Shown here piece after piece: positions 1 to 10,200 of a stretch of DNA of 64,000 nt; position 1 is the stretch's first letter; every line of letters begins with the position of its first letter. The notes below the pieces were generated by a model. The model saw only the letters and a list, made by a program, of their open reading frames with translations. It was not told where the DNA came from and made no database searches. Source of the stretch: Bryobacterales bacterium. GTDB lineage: Bacteria > Acidobacteriota > Terriglobia > Bryobacterales > Bryobacteraceae. Location: positions 1-64,000 of the forward strand of contig JADLDI010000064.1 in the NCBI GenBank assembly GCA_020846745.1. Direction: 5' to 3'. The position numbers and the translations under genes are program-made.

Positions 1-170
1 ACATCCTCACCCACTTCCCCCCGTCCGTAGCCGCCGAAATACGCGACGACGCTGCCAACCTCGATATCTCCGTCAACTTCCTCATCAGCCAGTACGCCAA
101 AATCGGCTACCAGACCGCCCTGCAGGAGTCCGTGCGGAACGAACCCAATTACGACTGCGTTAAACGTTAA
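1..170 (+). CDS. C-terminal fragment of a gene entering from the left
   Basis: In the third frame from base 3 the sequence is open and ends at a TAA at 168-170. It encodes about 55 residues ending in NEPNYDCVKR. The peptide has a mixed hydrophobic and charged composition and no stop, unlike the other two forward frames read as protein. The start lies outside the window and I do not recognise the family. It is probably an ordinary cytoplasmic protein tail, and it is followed by a 94-bp gap before the exporter gene. Confidence 0.5.
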   Translation, partial: ILTHFPPSVAAEIRDDAANLDISVNFLISQYAKIGYQTALQESVRNEPNYDCVKR

Positions 171-264
171 TCAAGATAAGCGGCCACAAACCACCCATGC
201 TCAAATTCTCCATTTCTGTGTCGCGCCCCGTGCGATTTGCGACCAAGGAAGAGAGAATAGACCC

Positions 265-1164
265 TTGCGCAACGCGTCGGCCCCGATAGAACCGTTATCC
301 ACCAGCACTATCCTGCTGGCGCTATTGGTATCGGTGCTTTGGGGCGGGAATCTGGTGTCGATCCGGATTGGCGTGGACAGCGTACCGCCGCTGTGGAGCG
401 CGTTCTGGCGGATGGCGTTGGGCGTGGCGATCGTCACCGGCTGGTCGCTGCACCGGCGGGTGGCAATCTGGCCGACGCGGCAGGAGTGGGGTCCGCTGTT
501 TGTGTTAAGTGTGCTGTTTACCGCGCAGATCGGTCTGCTGAATTCCGGAACGGCGATGACATCACCGGCGTTTGGGGTGGTGATCCTGAACTGCTACCCG
601 GTGTTCGCGAATCTGACCGGACACTTCTTCCCGGGTATGGAGAAGCCGATCACCACTGCCCGTGCGGTTGGCCTGACGCTGGCCGTATCTGGGATGTCGG
701 TTTTGACATTCGGGCAGGGGGCGTCGAAGTTAGCACCAAACCCGCTGCTCGGCAATACGCTGTTGATCGTCTCGGCGCTGCTGCTCGGTATCCGGCAGGT
801 GTACACGCGGTGGCTGGTGCAGCGGATCGACCCGGCGCGGACAGTGGTTTGGCAAATGGCGGGGTCGGTACCGCTGTTTCTGCTGATCGCGGTGGTGAGC
901 GAGCCGATGAGCTATGGTCACGTGACGCGGGAGGCGATCTACGCTATCGCTTATCAAGGCGCGGTGGTGGCGGGTATCTGCTTTATTGTTTGGGCCGAGT
1001 TACTGAAGCGCCATCCGGCGGGAACGTTGTCGATGTTTGCGTTTCTGGTGCCGATCACCGGGATTGCCCTCAGTTCGTACTTCTTTGGCGAACCGCTGCG
1101 GATCACATTAGTAGCGGGTGGGGTACTGGTCTTGGCAGGTGTTTGGGTGGTGACGCGGCGATAG
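265..1164 (+). CDS. EamA/DMT-family transporter
   Basis: This is an inner-membrane metabolite exporter of the drug/metabolite transporter superfamily, 299 aa, the usual length for a protein with two EamA repeats and ten helices. The first helix begins at about residue 15 (LLALLVSVLWGGNLVSIR), with the typical W-G-x-N and an F-W-R-M-A-L pair that mark the family. The second repeat starts at about residue 150 and ends with the FLVPI and FFGEPL motifs. The start is TTG at 265, preceded by a GGAAGAGAG-type ribosome site. It lies 26 bp upstream of the hydrolase gene in a co-directional run. The substrate cannot be told from sequence. Confidence 0.88.
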   Translation: MRNASAPIEPLSTSTILLALLVSVLWGGNLVSIRIGVDSVPPLWSAFWRMALGVAIVTGWSLHRRVAIWPTRQEWGPLFVLSVLFTAQIGLLNSGTAMTSPAFGVVILNCYPVFANLTGHFFPGMEKPITTARAVGLTLAVSGMSVLTFGQGASKLAPNPLLGNTLLIVSALLLGIRQVYTRWLVQRIDPARTVVWQMAGSVPLFLLIAVVSEPMSYGHVTREAIYAIAYQGAVVAGICFIVWAELLKRHPAGTLSMFAFLVPITGIALSSYFFGEPLRITLVAGGVLVLAGVWVVTRR

Positions 1165-1190
1165 GCGCGGGTGCTAGAGTGTGCTTCTAG

Positions 1191-1871
1191 ATGGTTATGC
1201 GTTATCTTGCCGTTCTATTATTGACGCTGGTATTGACGCTGGTCGCGTCCTTTCCTGCCCTGGGTCAGCGGCCGGCATCCAATCCGGCCTACGCTCCGGT
1301 TACAGATACGCCTGGGCTGCCGCGGGTGCTGTTGATCGGCGACTCGATTTCGGTGGGGTACACGATTCCGGTGCGGAACATGCTCGCGGGCAAGGCGAAT
1401 GTTCACCGGCCGCTCGAGAATTCGGGCCCGACGACGCGCGGTATACAGGATCTGGAAGCATGGCTGGGCAAGGAGAAGTGGGACGCGATCCACTTCAACT
1501 TCGGGTTGCACGACCTGAAGACCATCTGGGACGGTAAGCACCAGGTCTCGGTGGCCGACTATGAGCGGAACCTCCGGCGGATTGTGGCTCGATTGAAGCA
1601 GACGGGGGCGGTGCTGATCTGGGCGTCTACTACGGCAATTCCGGAGGGTCCGCTGAACCCGCCGCGAGTCCCCGGGGATGTGGAGGTCTATAACAAGGCG
1701 GCATTGCGGGTCATGAAGGACAACAGCGTGAAGGTGAACGACCTCTATACCTTCAGCAAGCCGCGGTTGGCGGAACTGGGGTTGCCGCATAACGTGCACT
1801 TCAGCGAAGCGGGCTATCAGGCGCTGGGGGCAGAGGTGGTGAAGGCGATCACGGCGGTCCTGCCAAAGTAA
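1191..1871 (+). CDS. Secreted SGNH/GDSL-type hydrolase
   Basis: This is a predicted exported esterase or acetylhydrolase of the SGNH superfamily, 226 aa. Residues 1-25 are a signal peptide with an LTLV-LTLV duplicated hydrophobic core. Block I with the nucleophile serine is LLIGDSISVGY (about residue 48), block III is FNFGLHDL (the glycine-to-asparagine replacement region), and the catalytic histidine is in NVHFSEAGY near the C terminus. The aspartate normally three residues before that histidine is replaced by histidine, so the triad may be incomplete, as in some relatives. An ATG two codons downstream is an alternative start. The gene is 9 bp ahead of the multihaem cytochrome gene, and the natural substrate is unknown. 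Confidence 0.82.
   Translation: MVMRYLAVLLLTLVLTLVASFPALGQRPASNPAYAPVTDTPGLPRVLLIGDSISVGYTIPVRNMLAGKANVHRPLENSGPTTRGIQDLEAWLGKEKWDAIHFNFGLHDLKTIWDGKHQVSVADYERNLRRIVARLKQTGAVLIWASTTAIPEGPLNPPRVPGDVEVYNKAALRVMKDNSVKVNDLYTFSKPRLAELGLPHNVHFSEAGYQALGAEVVKAITAVLPK
1220..1243 (+). repeat. 12-bp perfect tandem duplication inside a signal-peptide region
   Basis: The 12-mer attgacgctggt occurs twice without a gap at 1220-1231 and 1232-1243. It is in frame and duplicates LTLV in the hydrophobic core of the SGNH hydrolase signal peptide. It is probably a slippage product. Confidence 0.9.
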
Positions 1872-1880
1872 GGTCTGGCG

Positions 1881-4097
1881 ATGCGCGCTTTTGGTTTGAT
1901 CCTCATGCCGGTGTGGCTGTGGGGACAACCAGGCTCAAGTGGCGGGGTGGCGGCGTGCACGCCTTGCCATCCGGCCATTGCGAAGTCCTACCTGCGGACG
2001 GGCATGGGGCGAGCCTTCTATAAGGTGACGCCGGAGGTGATGACCGAGGACTTCCGGACTAATAACACTTACAACCACGAGTTGTCGGAACGCCGCTACA
2101 CGATGGCCGAGCGCGGGGGGCGGTACTTTCAACGGCGGCATCAGGCGGGTCCGGGAGGCGCGGAGATCAATGTGGTAGAGAAGGAGATCCACTATGTGAT
2201 GGGGTCGGGCAACCACTCGCGGGCGTACCTGAGCCTGACGCCGGGCGGGCAGTTGGTGCAGTTGCCTTTGGGGTGGTACGCGGAAGGCGGCGGCAAGTGG
2301 CGTATGAGCCCGGGTTACGACCGTCCGGACCATATGGACTTTCGGCGCAAGATCGACAAGGAATGCTTCTTCTGCCACGATGCGTATCCGCAGGCAGGGT
2401 CGGTTGTAGAGACCACCAATCGGGACCTGGTGTTTCGCGGGAAGCCGCCGTTGGGCATCGACTGCCAGCGGTGCCATGGAACGGGCGAACGGCATATTGC
2501 GGCCGCAACGAAGGCACAGCCTGTCGAGACGGTGCGGGCGGCGATACTGAATCCGGCACGGCTGTCGCCGCCGCAGCAGAGTGAGGTGTGCTTCCAGTGC
2601 CACCTGGAATCGACCAGCCATCCGCTGCCTTACTCGGTGAGGAAGTACGGGCGCGAGGCGTTCACTTACACGCCCGGTGAGCCGCTCAGCCAGTTCATCT
2701 TGCACTTCGATCAAGCGCCGGGGACCGGGCATGACGATAAGTTCGAGATATCGCATTCGGCGTACCGGATGATGCGGTCCGCTTGTTATCGCGGGAGTAA
2801 GGGGACGCTGACCTGCATCACTTGCCACAACCCGCATGAGCCGTCGGCCGGCGTGGAGGCACAGGCGCGGTACACGAAGGCTTGCCGGAGTTGCCATGCG
2901 AGGGTGACCGGCGAGGCACATCGTGCGGCGGCGGAATGCGTCAACTGCCATATGCCGAAACGGCGGACGGAGGATGCGATCCATGTGGTCATGACGGACC
3001 ATACGATCCAGCGCCGTGTGCCTCCGCGGGACTTGCTCGCGCCGCTCAAAGAGGCCCACGATTCCGTTACGGGGCCGTACCGCGGAGAGGTGGCGCCGCT
3101 GTATCCTTCGACGCTGACGGGTACGGACCTGTTGTATTCGGCAGTGGCACAGGTGACGGACGGGGCGAACTTGGATCGAGGGATTGCGGATCTGGAGCGG
3201 CTGGTCCGTGAGATGAAGCCGAAAGAAGGCGAGTTCTATCTGGAGTTGGGGAAGGCATGGCAGCGGAAGGGGCGGCACGATCGGGCGGTCGAGTGGTTTC
3301 AGGAAGCGAGCAAGCGAGGACCACGGTTGACGGAGGCGCGCCTGCAACATTCGCATTCGCTGGTGCAGTTGGGACGGGCGCGCGAGGCGGTTGCGACGCT
3401 ACGAGAGGCCCTGTCGGTTGCGCCGAACGATCCGGCACTGTTGAACGCGGCGGGTATCGCGTCGACGCAGATCGGCGAGATCGCGAAGGGGATCGAGATA
3501 CTGGCGAAGGCGGCCATCGCCGATCCGGACTTACCGGAGACTTATCTGAACTTAGGGTCGGCTTACTATCAGGCCAACCGCCATGACGATGCCATCGCGG
3601 CGCTGCGGAACGCGATCCGGCTGGCGCCGAACCTGGCTCCGGCGCATGCGAACCTGGGAACGCTGCTGAGCATGCGGGGAGACACGGCGGGCGCGCGGTT
3701 CCATTTGGAAGAGGCGGTGAAGCGGGATGCGCAGAATGCGGAGGCGGCGGTGACGCTCGGGTTGCTGCTGTTTCGGGCGGGCGATCTGGACCGGGCGATG
3801 GCGCTCTACTGGCAGGCGCTCTATGTGAAGCCGAAACTGGCGGCGGCGCACTTCAACCTGGGGCTGGCACTGGCGCGCAAAGGCCGGGGCGGCGAGGCCA
3901 AAACTCATTTTGAAGCGGTGTTGGCCGAGAGTCCTGAGGACCATGAGGCGCACTATCATCTGGGGTCGGCGCTTATGAGCGCCGGCGACCTTGAGGGTGC
4001 GTCGGCGCACTTCCGCAAGGCGGCGGGGAGTCCAAATGCAGGGTTGAAGAAGGCGGCGGAAGCGGCGTATCAGAAGGCAAAGCAACGGCGGAACTAA
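1881..4097 (+). CDS. Multihaem cytochrome c with C-terminal TPR domain
   Basis: This is a periplasmic electron-transfer protein of 738 aa. A short signal peptide is followed by seven CxxCH haem motifs at about residues 26 (CTPCH), 162 (CFFCH), 195 (CQRCH), 237 (CFQCH), 312 (CITCH), 335 (CRSCH) and 353 (CVNCH), as in cytochrome c554/DmsE-like families. From about residue 430 to the end there are roughly eight TPR units (for example the ETYLNLGSAYYQANRHDDAI pattern), which usually scaffold protein contacts. The ATG at 1881 begins 9 bp after the preceding stop. Known relatives accept electrons from quinol or carry them outward; the partner here is not visible. It may be co-transcribed with the flanking genes. 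Confidence 0.87.
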   Translation: MRAFGLILMPVWLWGQPGSSGGVAACTPCHPAIAKSYLRTGMGRAFYKVTPEVMTEDFRTNNTYNHELSERRYTMAERGGRYFQRRHQAGPGGAEINVVEKEIHYVMGSGNHSRAYLSLTPGGQLVQLPLGWYAEGGGKWRMSPGYDRPDHMDFRRKIDKECFFCHDAYPQAGSVVETTNRDLVFRGKPPLGIDCQRCHGTGERHIAAATKAQPVETVRAAILNPARLSPPQQSEVCFQCHLESTSHPLPYSVRKYGREAFTYTPGEPLSQFILHFDQAPGTGHDDKFEISHSAYRMMRSACYRGSKGTLTCITCHNPHEPSAGVEAQARYTKACRSCHARVTGEAHRAAAECVNCHMPKRRTEDAIHVVMTDHTIQRRVPPRDLLAPLKEAHDSVTGPYRGEVAPLYPSTLTGTDLLYSAVAQVTDGANLDRGIADLERLVREMKPKEGEFYLELGKAWQRKGRHDRAVEWFQEASKRGPRLTEARLQHSHSLVQLGRAREAVATLREALSVAPNDPALLNAAGIASTQIGEIAKGIEILAKAAIADPDLPETYLNLGSAYYQANRHDDAIAALRNAIRLAPNLAPAHANLGTLLSMRGDTAGARFHLEEAVKRDAQNAEAAVTLGLLLFRAGDLDRAMALYWQALYVKPKLAAAHFNLGLALARKGRGGEAKTHFEAVLAESPEDHEAHYHLGSALMSAGDLEGASAHFRKAAGSPNAGLKKAAEAAYQKAKQRRN

Positions 4098-4121
4098 GGC
4101 GCTAGAATCGTAGCCGCCGAT

Positions 4122-6164
4122 ATGTTGAATCGCCGGGACTTTCTTGCTTTGTCTTCGATGGTGTCGTTCCCTCTGAAGGGGACGGCGACGACCGGGGATA
4201 AGCCGCTGATCGCGTTCCGGATCGGGACGGCTTTGTGGCTGGAGGATCGGAAGTTAGACGAGTTATTGGAATTCTTCGGGCGGCATAAAGGCGCGGTGGA
4301 CGAGTTAGTATTCTTCACGTCGAACACGCATCCGCCGCTACCGTTGGACGTAATGCAGGCGCGCGCCGAGAGGCTGGGGCGTAAAGTGCTGCCGAGCGTG
4401 CGCAGCGCGGGGATGAACGCGGGCATCAACATCTTGGCCACGATGGGACATCACTCGGAGAACCTCGGAAACTCGCTGCAGACGAACTGGCAGCGGGTGA
4501 TGGACCCGGCGGGTAACATCGCGCCGGGCGTGTACTGTCCGATAAGTAAGGAATTACTGGACTATGCGCGGCGGATCTATACCTGGATGTCGCAGGCTAA
4601 CCCGGATGTGCTGTGGATCGACGACGACGTGCGGCTGATGGGACATATGCCGTTGAAGGCAACCTGCTTTTGCGATGGATGCTTGCGGCGGTTCTCGGCT
4701 CAGGCCGGGGAGGCAGTGACGCGGGAGCGGCTGGTGGAGCGGTTCGACAGCGGTCCGACGGTGGACCGGATGAAGTGGCGAAAGGCGTGGCTGGAGCATA
4801 ACCGGCGGACGATCAACAGCCTGTTTGAGGTGATCGAGCAGGCGACGCATGCGGCGAAGCCGGACCTGCCGTTGGGGTTCATGACCGGCGACCGGTTCTA
4901 TGAGGGGTACGACTTTGCGGGTTGGGCGCGGACGCTGGCAGGTAAGCGGAACGTGGAGGTTCGGTGGCGGCCGGGTGGCGGGTTCTATTCGGATGAGGCG
5001 CCGCTGGGGATGGTGGAGAAGGCGCATGCGGTGGGGCGGCAGGCGGCGGCGTTGCCGGATGCGGTGAAGGTGATCCAGTCGGAACTGGAGAACTTCCCCT
5101 ACCAGCGGCTGCGGAAGAGCGCGCGGGCCACCGTGACCGAGGCGGCCTGCCATATGGCCGCGGGCACGACAGGGACGGCGTTCAACGTGTTGACCATGAC
5201 GGCCGGGTCGCTCGAGGAGTATCAGCCGCTCTATGGGGAGATTTCAGCGTGGCGGCGGTTCTACGAACGGGTGCGGACGGAGGTGGGGCGCGGGATGGCT
5301 CGCGGGGTTTGGCCGGCGTGGGGTCGGGACAGCTATGCGACGGTGAACGCGGAGAGCAAATGGCTGGGTCCGGGGCGGATGAACCTGGACGAGATGTATA
5401 CGCTCGCGGAGATCGGAATTCCCCTGTGTTACGACCGGCGTGGGGCGGTGGTGACGGCACTGGCAGGGTCGAGCGTGTATGGGTTCGAAGTGACGGAGTT
5501 GAAGGCGATGCTGGCCGGCGGCTGCCTGCTGGACGTGGCGGCGTGGAAGGCTTTGCAGACGTTGGGTCTGGCCGGCCTGACTGGGGTGAAAGCAGTCGAG
5601 GGCGTGGATCGGGATGCGACGGAGGTGTTCTCAAAGGACGAGTTGAATCGGCGGTTCGCAGGGTGGGGACGCGACTGCCGGCAATCGTTCTGGTGGGAGC
5701 GTGTGTACCGGCTGGACGTGGCGGACGGGGCGCGGGTGCTGAGCCGCTTGGAGGACTACGGCGGCAAGGACGGGGGGCCTGCGTCGGTGGCGTTCACCAA
5801 TGAGTTAGGTGGCCGGACCGTCCTAATGGGGTACTACCCTTGGACGCAGATGCACAGCCTCGCCAAATCGTCGCAGATGAAGGCCGTGTGCCAGTGGCTG
5901 AGCGGGGGGCTGATGCCGGTCGTGCTGGAGGACTTTGCGAAGGTGGTCGTTTGGGCGCGTGGGAACGGAGTGATGGTACTGAACGCTTCGCTGGACCACT
6001 TAAAGACGGTCCGACTCAGAATCCGACAGGCTGGCCAGAGCCCATTGAGTCAGGTGACGGCAGACGGACAGAGCCGGGCTCTGAGCGCTGAACGGGCTGG
6101 GGGCGGGTACACGCGGGTGACACTAGAAAACCTGGCGCCGTGGACTATCCACTTGGTGATCTAA
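4122..6164 (+). CDS. Tat-type exported glycosidase-like TIM-barrel protein
   Basis: This 680-aa protein begins with a short twin-arginine-like leader (NRRDFLALSSMVSF). About residues 30-400 resemble the barrel of GH42-like or unclassified glycoside hydrolases: a WIDDDVRLMGH strand followed by the paired cysteines of CFCDGCLRRF, then ELENFPYQ. The C-terminal part (KVVVWARGNGVMVLNASL) resembles the small beta domains that follow such barrels. I cannot name the activity; acidic residues in the DDD and ELEN segments could be catalytic. It begins 24 bp after the cytochrome gene. Its TAA overlaps the stop of the convergent gene by four bases. Confidence 0.65.
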   Translation: MLNRRDFLALSSMVSFPLKGTATTGDKPLIAFRIGTALWLEDRKLDELLEFFGRHKGAVDELVFFTSNTHPPLPLDVMQARAERLGRKVLPSVRSAGMNAGINILATMGHHSENLGNSLQTNWQRVMDPAGNIAPGVYCPISKELLDYARRIYTWMSQANPDVLWIDDDVRLMGHMPLKATCFCDGCLRRFSAQAGEAVTRERLVERFDSGPTVDRMKWRKAWLEHNRRTINSLFEVIEQATHAAKPDLPLGFMTGDRFYEGYDFAGWARTLAGKRNVEVRWRPGGGFYSDEAPLGMVEKAHAVGRQAAALPDAVKVIQSELENFPYQRLRKSARATVTEAACHMAAGTTGTAFNVLTMTAGSLEEYQPLYGEISAWRRFYERVRTEVGRGMARGVWPAWGRDSYATVNAESKWLGPGRMNLDEMYTLAEIGIPLCYDRRGAVVTALAGSSVYGFEVTELKAMLAGGCLLDVAAWKALQTLGLAGLTGVKAVEGVDRDATEVFSKDELNRRFAGWGRDCRQSFWWERVYRLDVADGARVLSRLEDYGGKDGGPASVAFTNELGGRTVLMGYYPWTQMHSLAKSSQMKAVCQWLSGGLMPVVLEDFAKVVVWARGNGVMVLNASLDHLKTVRLRIRQAGQSPLSQVTADGQSRALSAERAGGGYTRVTLENLAPWTIHLVI

Positions 6165-7087
6165 GGTTTACAGTCGCCGCGGCAAATGATTTCCGAGACC
6201 GGCCGGGGTTCGCCCAACTTTCCCGTGGCCGGGTCGGCGCGGCGGATGGACAGGGTTTCGGTCGAACCGCCTGTTGTGGGTTGGCGGTCGATGATCTGCT
6301 GTTCGCGCAGGGTTGGTTTCGCGGAATACGAGAGTACATTCACGCCGAAGACGTCGACCAGTTCCGATTCCGAGCCGTCGGGGCGCTTTTCGTTCCGGTG
6401 GACTTCCTGGCCCACCAAGTCCATCTTGCCGGTGGCGTTGGTGTTGTACCGGTCCACCTGGGTGGTGGTTTGGGATCCTTTCGTTTCGGCGGTGCGGAGT
6501 TCGCGGTCCGTTTCGCGAAAAACACCGGTGTCGCCGGCGCGATAGATCGAGGTTTCCTCGCGATACTGCTGGTCGTTACCCTGGCGCGTGGTGAGGCGCT
6601 TTTCGGCAGGGGTGAGCGTGCCGTTGATGCTGGGGCGCTCGCTGACGATTTCCGTTGTCTGAGTACCGGGCGCCGATGTAACCAGGGTGGTTTTGCGCTC
6701 GAGGACGGCGTAACTGCCGTTGACGTCGCCGTTGTAGACGGTCTCGACCATCGAGGTTTTGCCGTCGGCCAACTTCTGCTCCTCCATTCGAATCTTGCTC
6801 CGTCCGGCGGGACGTCCGTTCGAGTCGAACAACTGGACCATGCGTTCCGTGACTTTGCGGTCGGGAGTATTGATAAGGATTTGGTCCTGGGTACGTTCGC
6901 GAGGCACAGTTTGGCCGTTCAGGTTGCGGACGGTTTCCGACGAGCCCCCATTGGACTCGGTTCGGGAAGCTTCTACTTTGCGGCCATTCAGGTCGTACGT
7001 GTAGGTGACGCGCTCAGAGCGGCTTTCGGCGAATGACAGGCCTGCAACCGCGACCGAAAGGAGACTGATGCACACAAGCCGCAGCAT
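6161..7087 (-). CDS. Secreted protein of unknown function
   Basis: The predicted protein is about 308 aa, starting with a clear signal peptide (LRLVCISLLSVAVAGLSFA). The rest is hydrophilic and rich in Thr, Glu and Arg, with recurring strands of the form x-T-x-x-V-x-R-x-x that look like an extended beta-repeat structure (for example the MVETVYNGDVNGSY region). No catalytic motif was found and I do not recognise the family. The ATG at 7087 is chosen; an in-frame GTG at 7093 would add two residues, and neither has a good ribosome site. Two cysteines occur close to the C terminus (CRGDC). The stop codon overlaps that of the neighbouring plus-strand gene. Confidence 0.68.
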   Translation of the reverse strand: MLRLVCISLLSVAVAGLSFAESRSERVTYTYDLNGRKVEASRTESNGGSSETVRNLNGQTVPRERTQDQILINTPDRKVTERMVQLFDSNGRPAGRSKIRMEEQKLADGKTSMVETVYNGDVNGSYAVLERKTTLVTSAPGTQTTEIVSERPSINGTLTPAEKRLTTRQGNDQQYREETSIYRAGDTGVFRETDRELRTAETKGSQTTTQVDRYNTNATGKMDLVGQEVHRNEKRPDGSESELVDVFGVNVLSYSAKPTLREQQIIDRQPTTGGSTETLSIRRADPATGKLGEPRPVSEIICRGDCKP

Positions 7088-7216
7088 ACCCACAACGTAC
7101 AGCGAAGTGCGGGTCGCGGCAATTGGGTGAAGTGCTTAGACCAGCGACGGGGACTGGGGTAGTTCGCTTTACAGTGTGCGGTCGGTCCCTCTCTGTCTGC
7201 TTGCGTCGTGCTGTCA

Positions 7217-7257
7217 GTGTATACACCGTTGACATGAACGAGCGATTAATGATATTC
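7217..7257 (+). promoter_or_regulatory. Promoter of TonB-type receptor 1 with adjacent palindrome
   Basis: A perfect -35 hexamer TTGACA lies at 7229-7234. After a 17-bp spacer comes ATATTC (7252-7257), a moderate -10. The perfect 10-bp palindrome gtgtatacac at 7217-7226 sits two bases upstream of the -35 and could be an operator half-turn. The receptor GTG is 42 bp further on. Confidence 0.5.
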
Positions 7258-7298
7258 CTAGCCCCCATACATTGTTTTGGTTGAGAGGAGCGCTTTAA

Positions 7299-10200
7299 GT
7301 GAGGCATCTCATTGTTTTGTTCTTTCTTCTCGTGCCTGCGGCCGCTTATGGCCAGGGGCGTTCGAGTGTTCTTGGCTCAGTAACGGACGAATCGGGCGCG
7401 ATCGTCCCGAACGCGACGATCTCGGTTACGAATACCGGCACGCAGCAGAAGCGCACTATTCAATCCGGCGAGACGGGCACGTTCGAGGTGACGGCGCTCG
7501 AGGTGGGATCGTACGAGGTGATGGCGGAAGCGCCGGGCTTTCGCAAGACGACGGTGCGCGGCATCGTGCTCGAAGTGGACCAGCGCGCGCGCGTCGACGT
7601 CAAGCTGCAGCTTGGCGAGGTAACGCAGCAGGTGGAAGTGCAGGCTGGAGCATTGCAGATCCAAACAGATGACGCCACCATTTCGACGGTTATCGATGCC
7701 GCCAAGATCCGCGAACTGCCGATTCCCGGCAATCGTAACCTGTTCCGTTTGGCGCTGCTCGCTCCGGGCATGAGCCGCGGTCCGGCATCGTCGGTGACCA
7801 CTTCCGGCTTCGGGCCGGGCTTCGGAATCGCCGCGATGGGACAGAAAGTGCAGAACAACGCGATTATGCTGGACGGCGCACCGCTCCGCACGTCCATACA
7901 CGGTGCGGTGCGCATGCGGCCGTCCGTCGAAGCGATCGAAGAGTTTCGCGTAGAAGCGGGCTGGTACTCGGCGGAATACGGCACACAGTCCGGTGCGCAG
8001 ATCGTCGCCACAATTCGCCCGGGCACGAACGAATACCACGGCACGCTGTTCCACTTTCTGCGCAACGACAAGTTCGACGCGCGTAACTTCTTTGAAGACC
8101 CGCGCAATCCGAAAGCCCCGCTGCGGCGCAACACGTTCGGCGGCGTGCTAAGCGGTCCAATCATCAAAAACCGTACGTTCTTCACCGGGAACGCGGAACT
8201 GCTCCGGGAGCGGCGCTCCAGCCAGGCGTTCGGCATCTATCCGACCACGCGCATGAAGAACGGCGACCTGACAGAAACGTTTTTCCGCCGCGCCGACGGC
8301 GGCCTGATTCCGATTCAAGATCTGACATCGAACACCCCATTCCCGAATAACCAAATTCCGGCCAGCCGCATATCATCGATCGCGAAGAACCTTGCTGCGT
8401 TCTATCCGACCCCGAACATTAACCCCGGCGATTTTACGGGAACCAACAACTACTCGGGTGTATCGCGCGACCTGCAGGATGACGACCAGTTCTTTGCCCG
8501 AATCGATCACAACTTTAACGAGAACAACCGGCTGTTCGGGCGCTATGGACTGCAGAATGTGCAGTTGCCCACGTTTCCGCTGAATCCCAACCCCTTCTTT
8601 GTTGTGCGCCGGCCGCGCCGTCAGCAGAACGTGACGCTGAACTACACGCGCATCTTCTCGCCATCGCTGCTGAATCTGGTGAAGGTGTCTTACAACCGCG
8701 ACGTCTTCAAAACCGTCGACGATGTAAGCGGCACGAGCTTCAACATTCTGAAGGATTTGGGCATCCCGGGCCAGACGAATAACCCGCTCGATACGGGTCT
8801 GCCTTCAATCGGCATCACCGGCATGAGCGGGTTGGGAAACTCGGACATCAATACCATCTGGGACGAATCGCGGCAGATCGCGGATCAATTGACCTGGACG
8901 AAGGGCAAGCACACCGTAAAACTGGGCACCGAGTATACGCGATTGCGCGTTGATCGCCGCACGGTGTCATTCGTCCGCGGCGCGTTTGACTTTTCCGGTA
9001 TTCATTCTGGCGTCGCGCCGGGCGTAACAGCTACAGAGCGCGGTCGACTGGCATGGGCCGACTTCCTACTGGATCAGCCGCAGCAGGTCCGGCTTGGATT
9101 TACCGATCAGTTACCTCCAGGGGTCGACCCCGGCACCTATCCCAAAGTTCGCTTCTGGCGCTGGCACAATTACGTTACCGACGATTGGAAGATATCCCAG
9201 AAACTTACGCTGCAGTTAGGCGTCCGATACGAATATAACTCGGCGATCGTCGATGCCGGAGGGCAGTCGCGCAATTTCGATTTCACGAAGCTGATGCTTT
9301 ACCCGGCAGTGGCCACCGCTGGTCCGCTGAACGATCCGAGCAAGAAGCTTTTCGCCCCCCGCATCGGTATCGCTTATCGTCCCTTCGGCGGTAACAACAC
9401 TGTCATCCGCATGGGCTACGGGATCTTCTACAACGTGAACATGCTGAACATGTTCATGCCCGCGCTCGCGGCCAATCCGCCGAATAACATCAACATCAAC
9501 GAACTGAATACTGCCGGCGTTGTTCGTATCCGCATGGCGACGGCCGATCAGGCCAAGAACCTGAACATCAATAGCGAAATCAACTCGGCCGATACGGCCC
9601 GCGGTGTCGGCGACGTTCACCAGTGGAATCTCAACATCCAGCGCATGCTGCCCGGCAGCATTGTCTTTGAAATTGGATATTCCGGTTCGAAGTCCTCGCA
9701 CTTCGATTCACCGCGCACGGTAAATCCGTATGTTCCCGGCACCACGCGCCGCGTGTACGCAGACTGGGGCCCGATCGAGAACATTTCGCTCGACGCCGCC
9801 GGCAACTATCACGGCCTGTTGATGAAGGCTGAAAAACGCTTCTCGCGCGGCCTGACATTTATCCAGACCTACACGTTCTCGAAAGCACTGTTCGATTCGT
9901 TTGCCTGTTGCGGTGCGCAACGCCACAACAATCCTTATAACTGGCGGGCGGAGAAAGGGCTGGCCGAAACCGACCAGCGGCATCGCGCAACGACAGCCTG
10001 GCTCTACGAGCTACCGTTCTTCCGATCGGCTCATGGCATTAAACGCCAGGTGCTCGGCGGTTGGCAGTTGAATGGTTCGCTGACGATGGAAACCGGTATG
10101 CCGATGCACCCGTCGCAAGCGTTGAAACCGATCGACGACGGTTGCCCGCGCTGTAACCACCGGCCCGACCGCATTGCCGATGGCCGCCTGGACTCTTCGC

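Noticed and set aside
1935..3356. A 473-codon minus-strand open frame opposite the cytochrome gene
   Set aside because: It is arginine- and proline-rich, lies wholly opposite seven haem motifs and TPRs in the real frame, and is a typical GC-rich mirror frame.
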